From JARFQW01 sp963842955 (GTDB lineage: Bacteria; Pseudomonadota; Gammaproteobacteria; Steroidobacterales; XN24), in contig CAWJIJ010000002.1 of assembly GCA_963842955.1 (NCBI GenBank), positions 124,001 through 188,000 of the forward strand: a DNA stretch of 64,000 nt, in the 5' to 3' direction. Each line of letters opens with the position of its first letter. The first letter of the stretch is position 1. Both the position numbers and the translations under genes were made by a program. Positions 1 through 8,811 of the stretch are shown piece after piece. The notes under the pieces were generated by a model. That model ran no database searches and was not told where the DNA came from. It saw only the letters and a list, made by a program, of their open reading frames with translations.

Positions 1-116
1 CACACGTTTTACATATTGAGACTCAGGCCTCATGACGGACCTTCGGAACCGTGATATGTTCCGGCCTCGTGGGCAAGGAAGGCCTCGTCCGTTGTAAGGC
101 CGTCGCAGCGTTTATC

Positions 117-132
117 AACCCCCTGCGGGGTT
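117..132. other. Short hairpin upstream of LysM gene
   Basis: A perfect 6-bp stem (AACCCC / GGGGTT) with a CTGC loop lies about 75 bases before the LysM gene start. There is no T-tract, so it does not look like an intrinsic terminator. It could be a leader hairpin of the LysM transcript. The rest of the first 208 bases holds no gene I can support. In related bacteria def is divergently placed beside this LysM gene, but I see no convincing def start here. Confidence 0.3.
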
Positions 133-208
133 GCCGTGGCGCTCGATTATATCAACGGCAGGTCCTGCGCCCACCGTAAAACGGAAGCCGTATGGAGCAC
201 GGTCGCTT

Positions 209-1396
209 ATGTCCCCCTATATCAAGAAGCGGTCTCTGATCGCCGCGGCTGTTGCCGCGCTGATGGTTTCGGCGTGCAGCAGTGCGCCGGACGAGCCCGA
301 GACCACCGCCCAGAAAGTCGAGCCCCCGCCCGCCGCGCAGACAGCCCCGGCCCAGCCGGCGCCCATAGCGCAGCCGGCGCAGGTCCAGCCCGCCCCCCGG
401 AAATCGGTCCGCCTGAGCGATTCGGCTCCGGACCGGTATGTCGTCAAGAAGGGCGACACTCTGTGGGACATTTCCGCAATGTTCCTTAACGATCCCTGGT
501 ACTGGCCCGAGATCTGGTACGTCAATCCGCAGGTCGAGAATCCTCACCTGATTTATCCGGGTGACGTGCTTCGGCTGGTCTACGTGGACGGTCAGCCCAG
601 GATCATGCTGGAGCGCGGTGACGTGGTTCGGCTGTCCCCGCAGATCCGGGCCTATCCGCTGGATCAGGCCATCAGCACGATTCCCTATGAGGTGATCGAG
701 CCATTCCTCTCGAGCCCTTCGGTGCTCGACAAGGACACGGCGAAAAACGCGCCGTATATCCTGGCCTCTCGGCAGGGCAACCTGGTCCACGGCGCCGGCA
801 GGCCGGTCTATGCCCGCGGCGGCGATCTGCCGGTCGGGGCCCGTTACTCGATTCTGAACGTCGGGGACGAGCTCGAAGATCCTGAAACCGGCAAGACCAT
901 CGGTTACGAGGGCATTTACGTGGGCGAAGCCCGCGTCGAGCGCGACGGGGATCCGGCCACGCTGATGCTGACCGAAACCGCGCGGGAGGCGCTCAACGGC
1001 GACCGCCTTATCCCGTCGTCCCCGGACATTCCGATGAATTTCGTGCCGCGTCCCCCGGACGGCGAAATCAAGGGCCAGATCGTGTCCGTCGTGGACGGCG
1101 TGTCGATCATCGGTGCCTACCAGATCGTGGTGCTCAACCGCGGCGCGTCCGATGGTCTGCAGCCGGGCCACATGCTGGATGTCTACCAGAAGGGCGACGA
1201 GATTCGCGATCGCTGGGCGAAGCGGGGCAGCCCGTGGAACCCCACGAACTATATGTTCCGTGAGAAAGTGGAGCTGCCCTCGGAGTTTTCAGGCAATCTG
1301 ATGGTTTTCAGGGTCTTCGATGAAATCAGCTACGGGCTGATCATGCAGGCGACCAGTGAGATCTTTGTTAACGACATCGTCCGCAGTCCCCGGTAG
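209..1396 (+). CDS. LysM domain lipoprotein, probable cell-wall binding
   Basis: Predicted envelope lipoprotein that probably binds peptidoglycan. A signal sequence ends in a lipobox with Cys23 (MVSAC). A Pro/Ala/Gln-rich linker covers about residues 28-65, and one LysM domain about residues 77-124 (YVVKKGDTLWDIS to IYPGDVLRL). The remaining 270 residues resemble the long C-terminal region of LysM proteins encoded beside dprA in many gammaproteobacteria; their function is not known to me. I chose the ATG at 209 because it begins the lipoprotein signal peptide; a longer frame opens at a TTG at 131 but would bury that signal. The gene is followed by a strong terminator, then dprA. Confidence 0.85.
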   Translation: MSPYIKKRSLIAAAVAALMVSACSSAPDEPETTAQKVEPPPAAQTAPAQPAPIAQPAQVQPAPRKSVRLSDSAPDRYVVKKGDTLWDISAMFLNDPWYWPEIWYVNPQVENPHLIYPGDVLRLVYVDGQPRIMLERGDVVRLSPQIRAYPLDQAISTIPYEVIEPFLSSPSVLDKDTAKNAPYILASRQGNLVHGAGRPVYARGGDLPVGARYSILNVGDELEDPETGKTIGYEGIYVGEARVERDGDPATLMLTETAREALNGDRLIPSSPDIPMNFVPRPPDGEIKGQIVSVVDGVSIIGAYQIVVLNRGASDGLQPGHMLDVYQKGDEIRDRWAKRGSPWNPTNYMFREKVELPSEFSGNLMVFRVFDEISYGLIMQATSEIFVNDIVRSPR

Positions 1397-1425
1397 CCGA
1401 ACGGTCCGAGACCTTTCGATCCCTC

Positions 1426-1450
1426 GACGCCGGCGCAAGCCGGCGTCTTT
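1426..1450 (+). terminator. Intrinsic terminator after LysM gene
   Basis: A perfect 9-bp GC-rich stem (GACGCCGGC / GCCGGCGTC) closes on a GCAA tetraloop and is followed by TTT. It lies 30 bases past the LysM stop codon and before dprA, so it probably separates the two transcripts, at least partly. Confidence 0.7.
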
Positions 1451-1500
1451 CGTTGCGGACCGGGTGGCGGACATCGGGACTCCGGGGGTGTCGCTGCAGC

Positions 1501-2595
1501 ATGGATACTGAAGGCTGGATCCGGCTGGCGGCGACGCCCGGCCTGGACCTCGGACTGCTGGACTGGGCGCTGGAACGTTTTGATCGATCCGCAGCGCTCA
1601 TCGCCGAGGCCCGCCGCCCCGGCAGTCCGCTCGCCCGACTCGGCACCGGCATCGGAGACACCCGGGTCGCGGAGGCACTGGCCTGGCTGGACCATGACCG
1701 GCGCCACCTGATCCATCGCCGGCACCCGTCCTGGCCGGTCCTTCTCGAAGATCTCTCCGACCCTCCGGTGGCCTTGTTCGCCGAAGGCGATCCCGAACTG
1801 CTCGGGTTTCCCTTGCTCGCGGTGGTCGGCAGCCGCCACCCCACGCCCGCGGGTCTCGAGAACGCCGAGGCGTTCTGCCGCCACCTGGCTTCCTGGGGCC
1901 TGGGTGTCTGCAGCGGCCTGGCGAGTGGCATCGACACCGCCGCCCACCGTGGCGCCCTCGCGGCGGGCGGCGCTACGGTCGCGGTTCTCGGCTGCGGCCC
2001 GGACCAGGTCTATCCGGCAGAAAACGGCGATCTTTTCCAGACCATTGCCAGCGATGGCGTGCTGATTACAGAATACGCGCCCGGAACCCCGCCTCGGCGC
2101 GAGCATTTCCCGAGGCGTAACCGCCTGATCAGCGGGCTCTCGCTGGGAACACTGGTGGTCGAAGCCGCGCGACGAAGCGGGTCGCTCATCACGGCGCGGC
2201 TCGCCGGGGAGCAGGGGCGAGAAGTTTTCGCCATACCGGGGTCCATCCACAACCCCATGGCGCGGGGCTGCCACCGGCTGATACGTGACGGAGCGGTCCT
2301 GGTGGAAACGGCGGATGACATTCTCCGGGAGCTCGGCCCGCTGGTAGCGGCCGCCGCGGATCCTGCTGACGCGGAGGCGCCGAACCCCATGGCAGCGAAG
2401 GAAAAAATAGCAGATCCGGAGTACGCGCGGCTCCTCGACGCCTTCGGATTCGAGCCAGTTACAGCGGACTCATTGGCCCGCCGGACCGGTTTGACGGCAG
2501 CGGAGGTTTCATCCATGCTCCTGATCCTGGAACTCCAGGGTCACGTGGGGTCCGCGCCGGGTGGGCTATATACCCGACTCAACACAGGGACCTGA
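1501..2595 (+). CDS. dprA: DNA-processing protein DprA (Smf)
   Basis: Binds incoming single-stranded DNA and loads RecA during natural transformation. The 364-residue protein has a short N-terminal helical domain, a Rossmann-like DprA core (VVGSRHPTPAG, then SGLASGIDTAAH, VLGCG, FPRRNRLISGLS, EQGREVFAIPG) and a C-terminal winged-helix-like segment from about residue 300. Length is typical of the family. The ATG at 1501 is preferred; an in-frame upstream start at 1453 would add residues unlike the family. The stop codon is one base from the smg start, so the two are surely co-transcribed. Presence of dprA alone does not show that the organism is competent. Confidence 0.95.
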   Translation: MDTEGWIRLAATPGLDLGLLDWALERFDRSAALIAEARRPGSPLARLGTGIGDTRVAEALAWLDHDRRHLIHRRHPSWPVLLEDLSDPPVALFAEGDPELLGFPLLAVVGSRHPTPAGLENAEAFCRHLASWGLGVCSGLASGIDTAAHRGALAAGGATVAVLGCGPDQVYPAENGDLFQTIASDGVLITEYAPGTPPRREHFPRRNRLISGLSLGTLVVEAARRSGSLITARLAGEQGREVFAIPGSIHNPMARGCHRLIRDGAVLVETADDILRELGPLVAAAADPADAEAPNPMAAKEKIADPEYARLLDAFGFEPVTADSLARRTGLTAAEVSSMLLILELQGHVGSAPGGLYTRLNTGT

Positions 2596-2596
2596 A

Positions 2597-3070
2597 ATGA
2601 AGGAAAACGTGCTCGACGTCCTTATGTATCTCTTCGAGACGTACACGGAAGAAGAGTCCCAGCCCGACCCCGACCGCGACGTACTGCGTGACGAACTGAC
2701 CCGGGCCGGATTCCACGACGGCGAGATCAACAAGGCCCTGGAGTGGCTGGACGGCCTTGCGGCCCGCACGCTGGAACACGAGGTTCAGCCAACGGACCGG
2801 TCGATCCGGGTTTTCAACCAGCAGGAATGCGCGCGCCTGGATCCCTTCTGCCGGGGCTACATCATGTACCTGGAGCAGATCGGCATCCTGGTTCCGGCGC
2901 GCCGCGAACTCGTACTCGACAGACTGATGGCCCTGGAAGCCGAAGACATCGACGTGGAGCAGATCAAGTGGGTCGTGCTCATGGTCCTCTTCAGCCAGCC
3001 GGGCGAAGAGCTGGCATACGCTAGGATGGAGGATCTGGTCTTCGAGGACCGTCTAGCGGAAGCGCACTGA
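2597..3070 (+). CDS. smg: Smg family protein (DUF494)
   Basis: A conserved, acidic cytoplasmic protein of unknown function, found next to dprA and topA in many beta- and gammaproteobacteria. It has 157 residues, the same as E. coli Smg, and starts MKENVLDVLMYLFETY, the usual family N-terminus. The ATG at 2597 lies one base after the dprA stop, with a ribosome-binding site inside the dprA end (CAGGGACC), which indicates translational coupling. A hairpin with a T-tract follows before topA. Confidence 0.92.
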   Translation: MKENVLDVLMYLFETYTEEESQPDPDRDVLRDELTRAGFHDGEINKALEWLDGLAARTLEHEVQPTDRSIRVFNQQECARLDPFCRGYIMYLEQIGILVPARRELVLDRLMALEAEDIDVEQIKWVVLMVLFSQPGEELAYARMEDLVFEDRLAEAH

Positions 3071-3101
3071 CGCGCGAACTCACTCCAGGGAACCTGTCGG
3101 G

Positions 3102-3133
3102 AGGTCGTGGCCGCCGCTGCGACCTGTTTTTTT
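3102..3133 (+). terminator. Probable terminator between smg and topA
   Basis: A 6-bp stem (AGGTCG at 3102 with CGACCT at 3120) and a 12-base loop are followed by G and seven T residues. It sits between smg and topA. The stem is short, so partial readthrough into topA is plausible. Confidence 0.5.
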
Positions 3134-3152
3134 ATCGGTGTGAAAAAGTGTC

Positions 3153-5642
3153 ATGAGCGGCAATCTTGTCATCGTCGAGTCGCCCGCAAAGGCGAAAACG
3201 ATCGAGAAATACCTGGGCAAGGATTTCAAGGTCATGGCCTCCTATGGTCATGTCAGGGATCTCGTGCCAAAGGAAGGCGCCGTGGATACGGCGGATGCCT
3301 TCCGTATGCGTTACGACGTCATCGACAAGAATCGGAAACACGTCGACGCAATAACCAAGGCCCTGAAGAAAGCTGACGCCCTCTACCTCGCCACAGACCC
3401 CGATCGCGAGGGAGAGGCGATTTCCTGGCATTTGCACGAACTGCTGAAGGAACGGGGACTGCTGGACGACAAGGCCGTCCACCGGGTGGTTTTTTACGAA
3501 ATTACCCGCAATGCGATTCGCGAGGCAGTCGAGCATCCCCGCACCCTCTCCGTGGATCTCGTGGATGCCCAGCAGGCCCGACGGGCATTGGACTACCTGG
3601 TCGGCTTCAATCTCTCGCCGCTGCTTTGGAAAAAGATCCGTCCCGGGCTTTCCGCGGGACGCGTCCAGAGCCCCGCCCTGCGCCTGATCGTGGAACGGGA
3701 ACTGGAGATCGAAGCCTTCAAGGCGCGCGAGTACTGGACCGTCGAGGCTGACCTGGAAAGCGAAGCTCAGGCCTTTCTCGGCAGACTGGTCCAGTTCGCC
3801 GGCGAGAAGGTCGAGCAGTTCACCATCGAATCCGAGGCGCGCGCCCGGGAGGTAGAGCGCGCGCTGGTTGACGGCTCGGGCGGACGGGTGACTGTCACCG
3901 CGATCGAGCGCAAGCAGCGCCGCCGCAACCCGTCGGCTCCGTTCACGACGTCCACGCTCCAGCAGGACGCCGCCAGGAAGCTCGGTTTTACCGCCCGCAA
4001 GACCATGCAGGTGGCCCAGCGACTCTACGAGGGAGTCAACGTCGGAGAGGGCGAAGTCGGCCTGATCACCTACATGCGTACCGACTCCGTGGCGATGGCG
4101 GCCGAAGCGGTCCAGGGCATACGGGACGTCATTGTCGACCGCTACGGCAAGGACGCCCTGCCCGACGCACCGCGCACCTTCAAGACCAAGTCCAAGAACG
4201 CCCAGGAAGCCCATGAGGCGATCCGGCCCACATCGGCAGCCCGTCATCCGGACGAGGTCAAGAACCACCTGGACGGTGACCAGTTCAGGCTTTATGACCT
4301 GATCTGGAAACGCGCCGTGGCGAGCCAGATGGTGCCGGCAATTTTCGATACGGTAGCCGTGAGCCTGGTGCCGGCGAATGCACCGGAGGCCGGACACACG
4401 CTGCGCGCGAACGGGTCGATTCTGGTGGATCCGGGCTTTATGGCAGCGTACCGGGAAGGCCGGGACGAGAAGGCAGAGGACGATGGCGACAGGATTCTGC
4501 CGCCGCTGGACGAAGGTCAGACCGTGACGCTGAAGGCCATCCGACCCGAGCAGCACTTCACCGAGCCGCCGCCTCGCTACTCCGAAGCCAGCCTGGTCAA
4601 GGCGCTGGAGGAGTTCGGAATCGGGCGGCCGTCAACCTACGCCAGCATCATCTCCACGCTCCAGAACCGTGAATATGTGGAGATGGACCGGCGCCGGTTC
4701 ATCCCCACCGATATGGGGCGGGTCGTGAACCGGTTCCTGACCAATCACTTCACCCGCTACGTGGATTACGACTTTACCGCCGAGCTGGAAGACGAACTGG
4801 ATGCCATCTCCCGCGGGGAGGAAACCATGGTGCCGGTGCTCGAGCGATTCTGGCAGCCCTTCGACGAGCTGGTTCGCGACAAGGAAACCAGCGTCACGCG
4901 GGAAGAGGTCGTGCAGGCTCGCGTCCTGGGTACAGATCCCGAAAGCGGCCGGCCGGTGTCGGTTCGCATGGGCCGCTACGGGCCCTTCGTGCAGATCGGG
5001 AGCCGGGACGACGAGGAGAAACCGAAGTTTGCCGGCCTGCGGCCAGGTCAGAAGATGGACCTGATTGACCTCGAGACGGGCCTGGCATTGTTCGACCTGC
5101 CCAGGGAACTCGGGGAAACGCCGGAAGGCGAGCCGGTCAGCACCAATATCGGCCGTTTCGGGCCCTACGTGAAGTACGGCAGCAAGTTCGTTTCCCTGAA
5201 GGGTGACGACGATCCGTACACGGTGACCCTCGAGCGGGCGCTTGAGCTCGTACGCGAGAAAAAGGAGTTCGACGCCAACCGGCTGATCCGGGATTTTGCC
5301 GACGAGGGCATTCAGATTCTGAACGGGCGCTACGGCCCCTACATCACCAACGGCAGCAAGAACGCCCGGGTGCCCAAGGACCGGGACCCCAAGACCCTCG
5401 ATCTCGCCGAGTGTCAGGAACTGCTCGAAAAGGCGCCTGCCAGGGGCCGCGGCAAGAAAGGGGCTTCGAAAAAGAAGGCGGTCGCCAAGAAGAAAACCAC
5501 CGCCACCAAGAAGCCGGCGAAGAAGAAAAAGAAGAAGGCGGCTTCCAAGAAGAAGACCGCGGCCAAAAAGAAGGCAGCGACCAAGAGCACCGGAGGTGAA
5601 AACCCGCCGGAGAGTAAGACAGGGGCTGCGACGAGCAACTGA
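3153..5642 (+). CDS. topA: DNA topoisomerase I (type IA)
   Basis: Relaxes negatively supercoiled DNA by transient single-strand cleavage. The 829-residue protein has an N-terminal TOPRIM domain (VIVESPAKAKTIEKYLG; acidic motif TDPDREGEA at about 81-89) and the catalytic Tyr307 in GLITYMRTDSV, matching E. coli Tyr319. FGIGRPSTYA is also conserved. Past about residue 590 there are no CxxC zinc motifs. Instead there are three repeats of the GRYGPFV / GRFGPYV / GRYGPYI type, as in the zinc-free TopA form. The last 70 or so residues are very rich in Lys and Ala, probably a flexible DNA-binding tail. The stop codon overlaps the tsaC start by one base. Confidence 0.97.
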   Translation: MSGNLVIVESPAKAKTIEKYLGKDFKVMASYGHVRDLVPKEGAVDTADAFRMRYDVIDKNRKHVDAITKALKKADALYLATDPDREGEAISWHLHELLKERGLLDDKAVHRVVFYEITRNAIREAVEHPRTLSVDLVDAQQARRALDYLVGFNLSPLLWKKIRPGLSAGRVQSPALRLIVERELEIEAFKAREYWTVEADLESEAQAFLGRLVQFAGEKVEQFTIESEARAREVERALVDGSGGRVTVTAIERKQRRRNPSAPFTTSTLQQDAARKLGFTARKTMQVAQRLYEGVNVGEGEVGLITYMRTDSVAMAAEAVQGIRDVIVDRYGKDALPDAPRTFKTKSKNAQEAHEAIRPTSAARHPDEVKNHLDGDQFRLYDLIWKRAVASQMVPAIFDTVAVSLVPANAPEAGHTLRANGSILVDPGFMAAYREGRDEKAEDDGDRILPPLDEGQTVTLKAIRPEQHFTEPPPRYSEASLVKALEEFGIGRPSTYASIISTLQNREYVEMDRRRFIPTDMGRVVNRFLTNHFTRYVDYDFTAELEDELDAISRGEETMVPVLERFWQPFDELVRDKETSVTREEVVQARVLGTDPESGRPVSVRMGRYGPFVQIGSRDDEEKPKFAGLRPGQKMDLIDLETGLALFDLPRELGETPEGEPVSTNIGRFGPYVKYGSKFVSLKGDDDPYTVTLERALELVREKKEFDANRLIRDFADEGIQILNGRYGPYITNGSKNARVPKDRDPKTLDLAECQELLEKAPARGRGKKGASKKKAVAKKKTTATKKPAKKKKKKAASKKKTAAKKKAATKSTGGENPPESKTGAATSN

Positions 5643-6202
5643 TGTCGGCGCGCTCCAGGACTCGCATGGCGGCCCGGGTGCTGTCACAGGGTGGCATCGT
5701 CGCCTACCCCACCGAAGCGGTGTTCGGCATGGGCTGTGATCCCCTGGACGCGGAGGCCGTGGCCCGGTTACTGGACCTCAAGGGACGCGCGGCAACCATG
5801 GGCCTCATCTTGCTGGCAGGGCACCGAAAACAGCTGGACCCCTGGATGGCCCGCCTGCGGCCGGACCTGGAAGAGCGGCTGGCGGACGCCTGGCCCGGCC
5901 CGGTCACCTGGATCGTCCCGGCGGCACGCTGGGTTCCGCAGTGGCTCACCGGCGGACGCGACACCCTCGCAGTTCGGGTCACGGCCCATCGGCCCGCCGC
6001 GGCGCTGGCGCTGGCCGCCGATACCGCCATTGTTTCGACGAGCGCCAATCGCAGCGGCAAGGCTCCTGCGCGGACTGCACTGCAGGTGCGCAGGCATTTC
6101 GGCCCGTCGCTGGACGCCATCGTGCCGGGCCCCGTCGGCGGGCTGGCCCGGCCGACCGAGATCAGGGACCTGGCAACGGGCCGCGTCCTACGAGCCGCGT
6201 AA
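5642..6202 (+). CDS. tsaC: Threonylcarbamoyl-AMP synthase TsaC (YrdC/Sua5 family)
   Basis: Makes threonylcarbamoyl-AMP from threonine, bicarbonate and ATP, the first step of t6A37 tRNA modification. At 186 residues it is a single YrdC domain, as in E. coli TsaC (190), without the Sua5 extension. Visible motifs are GGIVAYPTEAVFGMGCDP near the N-terminus, the LKGR-like segment LDLKGRA, and STSANRSGKAPA near the end. Its ATG overlaps the topA TGA by one base, so it is translationally coupled to topA. hemF follows after nine bases. A TsaC-hemF-aroE neighbourhood is usual in gammaproteobacteria. Confidence 0.95.
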   Translation: MSARSRTRMAARVLSQGGIVAYPTEAVFGMGCDPLDAEAVARLLDLKGRAATMGLILLAGHRKQLDPWMARLRPDLEERLADAWPGPVTWIVPAARWVPQWLTGGRDTLAVRVTAHRPAAALALAADTAIVSTSANRSGKAPARTALQVRRHFGPSLDAIVPGPVGGLARPTEIRDLATGRVLRAA

Positions 6203-6211
6203 AGGACAGCA

Positions 6212-7182
6212 ATGATGACAGGCACGGGATCAGATATGAGCGGCGGGACCGCGAGCCGGAAGCGGGGCCGACCCCGCCGCCGTGGAGGCGTGGCTGCGGT
6301 CAGTTCACGACGAGATCACCGAGGGACTGGAGGAACTGGACGGCGGCGCCCGGTTTGTTCGGGATACCTGGGAGCGGCCCGCTGGCGGCGGCGGCGACAG
6401 CCGTGTGCTGACCGACGGGGCGCTTGTTCGAGAAAGGCGGGATCAATTTCTCCCTGGTCTATGGCGATGAACTGCCCCCTTCGGCCAGCGCCGGCCGGCC
6501 GGAACTGGCAGGCCGGGGATTTCGGGCCATGGGCGTTTCCATGGTCCTGCATCCCCGCAATCCCTACGTCCCCACAACCCACGCGAACTGGCGATTCTTT
6601 GTGGCCGAGAAACCCGGCGAGGAACCGGTCTGGTGGTTCGGCGGCGGTTTCGACCTCACCCCCTACTACCCGTTCGAAGAAGACGCCGTGCACTGGCACC
6701 GGACCGCACGCAAAGCCTGCGCGCCGTTTGGCGACGAGGTGTACCCCCGCTACAAGGCCTGGTGCGACAAGTACTTTTATCTTCGGCACCGGGATGAAAC
6801 CCGGGGCGTGGGCGGGCTGTTCTACGACGATCTCAATGCGCCGGGCTTCGAAGACGCCTTTGGCTTTTCCCGATCGGTCGCCGCTCACTTTCTCCCGGCC
6901 TATGCGCCCATCGCCGAACGCCGGCGCGATCATGCCTACGGAGACCGGGAACGGGATTTCCAGCTATACCGCAGAGGGCGCTACGTGGAGTTCAACCTGG
7001 TCTACGACCGGGGCACCCTGTTCGGACTGCAGTCAGGCGGACGGACCGAATCGATCCTGATGTCGCTACCGCCACTGGTGCGCTGGGACTACGACCGGAG
7101 GCCGGACCCGGGAAGCCCGGAAGCGGTCCTGTATTCCGACTACCTGCGTCCCCGGGACTGGCTCGGCCTGGAACATGACTGA
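6212..7182 (+). pseudogene. hemF: Aerobic coproporphyrinogen III oxidase HemF, frame broken twice
   Basis: HemF oxidatively decarboxylates coproporphyrinogen III to protoporphyrinogen IX in haem synthesis. The protein is unmistakable (WERPAGGGGDSRVL, FEKGGINFS, NPYVPTTHANWRFF, WWFGGGFDLTPYYPFEEDA, RRGRYVEFNLVYDRGTLFGLQ) but lies in three frames. The start to about 6264 is one frame, 6270-6420 the next, and 6421-7182 the third. Removing one G from each of two GGGG runs (6264-6267 and 6417-6420) restores one frame of about 322 residues: ...RKRADPAAVEAW... and ...VLTDGRLFEKGG.... I chose the ATG at 6212 because AAAGGA precedes it; 6236 is also possible. Sequencing error is likelier than true loss, but cannot be settled here. 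The end overlaps the next gene by 8 bases. Confidence 0.9.
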
Positions 7183-7597
7183 CGCCCGGCCGCCTTTTCA
7201 CCTTGCGTTCCCGGTGGACGACCTGGAACAGGCCCGCGGTTTTTTCGCCGGACTGCTGGGCTGTGAAATCGGACGGGAAAGCGATCGATGGATCGACTTC
7301 AACTTCTTCGGTCACCAGATCACCGCTCACCTCGCCGATGACCGGAACTCGCAGGTTCACAACCCGGTGGATGGCGACGCGGTGCCGGTACGCCACTTCG
7401 GCGCCATCCTGCTCTGGGCCGAGTGGGAGGCCCTGGCGGAGCGCCTGCGTGCCGCAGGTCAGGCTTTCCTGATCGAACCCAAGATCCGTTTTCGCGGCCA
7501 GTCCGGCGAGCAGGGTACGTTTTTCATTCGTGACCCGGCGGGCAACGCGCTGGAGTTCAAGAGCTTCCGGGATCCGGACCGCTTGTTCGCCCGCTAA
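7175..7597 (+). CDS. VOC (glyoxalase/bleomycin-resistance) family protein
   Basis: A 140-residue single-module vicinal-oxygen-chelate protein. The N-terminus FHLAFPVDDLEQARGFFAGLLGCEIGR and C-terminus FFIRDPAGNALEFKSF are typical; candidate metal ligands are His9, the His of VRHFGAILLW and the Glu of ALEFKSF. Close relatives are annotated as VOC proteins without known substrate, so I give no reaction. Its ATG lies inside the end of hemF (8-base overlap), which suggests translation coupled to hemF. It ends the plus-strand run and converges on the ytoQ-like gene. Confidence 0.85.
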   Translation: MTDARPPFHLAFPVDDLEQARGFFAGLLGCEIGRESDRWIDFNFFGHQITAHLADDRNSQVHNPVDGDAVPVRHFGAILLWAEWEALAERLRAAGQAFLIEPKIRFRGQSGEQGTFFIRDPAGNALEFKSFRDPDRLFAR

Positions 7598-7660
7598 CTC
7601 TTGCGGGCGCCGGGGTCAGGACTGGCGAACGCACCGGCCCGAAGAGGCCGCGAGGGGCCC

Positions 7661-8116
7661 TCAGTTAGCGCCGATCACGTACCCGAGGATTTCGACCACC
7701 TGCTCCGGCGTCTGGGCGACGGCCAGGGCGGCCGCATCGACTTCCTTCAGGGCATGGCCGAGGTCGGGATCGTGCAGCACGATCAGCGGCGTTCCGATGG
7801 CCGCGGCGAAACCCGCATCGAATGCTGCGTTCCATTGGCGGTACTTGTCGCCGAATCGAACCACGACGATGTCGGCGCGCTCGATCAGGGTCCGGGTACG
7901 AATCGCGTTGATCTTCGCCCCCTTGTGATCCCGCCAGAAAACGCTTTCTTCCTTGCCCAGAATCGCGTCGCCGACGTCGTCGCTGGCGGCGTGGTCGGTA
8001 ACCGGCGCGGTAAGGTGCACGGGGAGATCGCGCTCGCCGACCGCGACGGCAATGCGCGCCCGCCAGTCGGAATGGATCTCTCCGGAGAGATAAACCTCCC
8101 AGTGGGATTCAGTCAT
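7661..8116 (-). CDS. YtoQ family protein
   Basis: Cytoplasmic protein of about 151 residues resembling the YtoQ family (nucleoside 2-deoxyribosyltransferase-like fold; no established function). Recognisable segments are VYLSGEIHSDWR at the N-terminus, LTAPVTDHAASDDVG, INAIRTRTLIERADIVVVRFGDKYRQWNAAFDAG split over the middle, and TPLIVLHDP. Two in-frame ATGs exist at 8122 and 8116; AGGAG is better spaced for 8116. It lies 41 bases after the MAPEG gene on the same strand and probably shares its transcript. Confidence 0.8.
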   Translation of the reverse strand: MTESHWEVYLSGEIHSDWRARIAVAVGERDLPVHLTAPVTDHAASDDVGDAILGKEESVFWRDHKGAKINAIRTRTLIERADIVVVRFGDKYRQWNAAFDAGFAAAIGTPLIVLHDPDLGHALKEVDAAALAVAQTPEQVVEILGYVIGAN

Positions 8117-8157
8117 GGACATTCACTCCTGATGCGTGGCTCTTGATCAGTCAGTTC

Positions 8158-8550
8158 TCAAGGAATCAGCGTCAGCCAGAGATTGGCGACGCATGCGACC
8201 AGCAGGGTGAGCCAGGTCAGGGCCGTGCCCCAGAACCGGCCGACGGAAACACCTGCCGTCATCCCCAGGCCCCAGGCGTGGAGGACCCGCGCAATCACGA
8301 GCAGGGCGCCCGCGCCATGGACAAACCACCCGGCCGCCCCGTTGAGTTCCGCCAGCGCAATGAGCAGCAGGGTCAGCGGAGCATATTCGACGAGATTCGC
8401 CTGGGTCCGGATTGCCCGCTCCAGGCTGTCGTCCTCTCCGCTGCCCAGGCTGATCCGGGCGCGTCGGCGATGCCGCGTCACCTGCCAGGACAGGCCCAGG
8501 AGAAGCAATCCGATAAGGGCGGCGTACAGGGCAGTCACTACTGGCGGCAT
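8158..8550 (-). CDS. MAPEG family membrane protein
   Basis: A small integral membrane protein of 130 residues with about four hydrophobic helices. It matches the MAPEG fold (membrane-associated proteins in eicosanoid and glutathione metabolism). The family mark RTQANLVEYAPLTLLLIAL is present, followed by ARVLHAWGL. Bacterial members are mostly uncharacterised; some have glutathione transferase or peroxidase activity. The gene is divergent from the S8 protease, with 261 bases between them, and precedes the YtoQ-like gene. Confidence 0.88.
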   Translation of the reverse strand: MPPVVTALYAALIGLLLLGLSWQVTRHRRRARISLGSGEDDSLERAIRTQANLVEYAPLTLLLIALAELNGAAGWFVHGAGALLVIARVLHAWGLGMTAGVSVGRFWGTALTWLTLLVACVANLWLTLIP

Positions 8551-8811
8551 GATTTTTCTCTCCAGACCCGCTCAGGCGGCGGCGCGGCCGGCGAGTGTAA
8601 CATCGATGCAACAATAATCCCGACGGATGTCGCACTGCAGCAATAACCTGTAAGGTCAAGTTGCGATTGAATTCCTTGACACAACTGGATACGGTCAGCC
8701 AGTCAAGAAAATTCGGGAAAACACGCCGCTTCGAACACGTGTCCCGAAAACAACGAGGCGCGACGATGGTTGCGCACTGCCTGAGATGTCACACGAAAGG
8801 GGGGTCATTGC

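Noticed and set aside
1..33. Minus-strand start codon at 33 as a divergent def gene
   Set aside because: The 11 visible codons do not match the conserved peptide deformylase N-terminus; too little sequence to call a gene.
152..1171. Long open frame on the minus strand inside the LysM gene (339 codons)
   Set aside because: It mirrors the real gene, has composition typical of antisense frames in GC-rich DNA (many Arg, Gly, His, Asp), and shows no domain or ribosome-binding site. The same holds for other long antisense frames, as at 3132-4556, 29277-31445 and 36285-38318.
8660..8811. TTGACA at the start of the protease leader as a clear promoter
   Set aside because: TTGACA is present near 8678 but no acceptable -10 hexamer lies 15-19 bases downstream.
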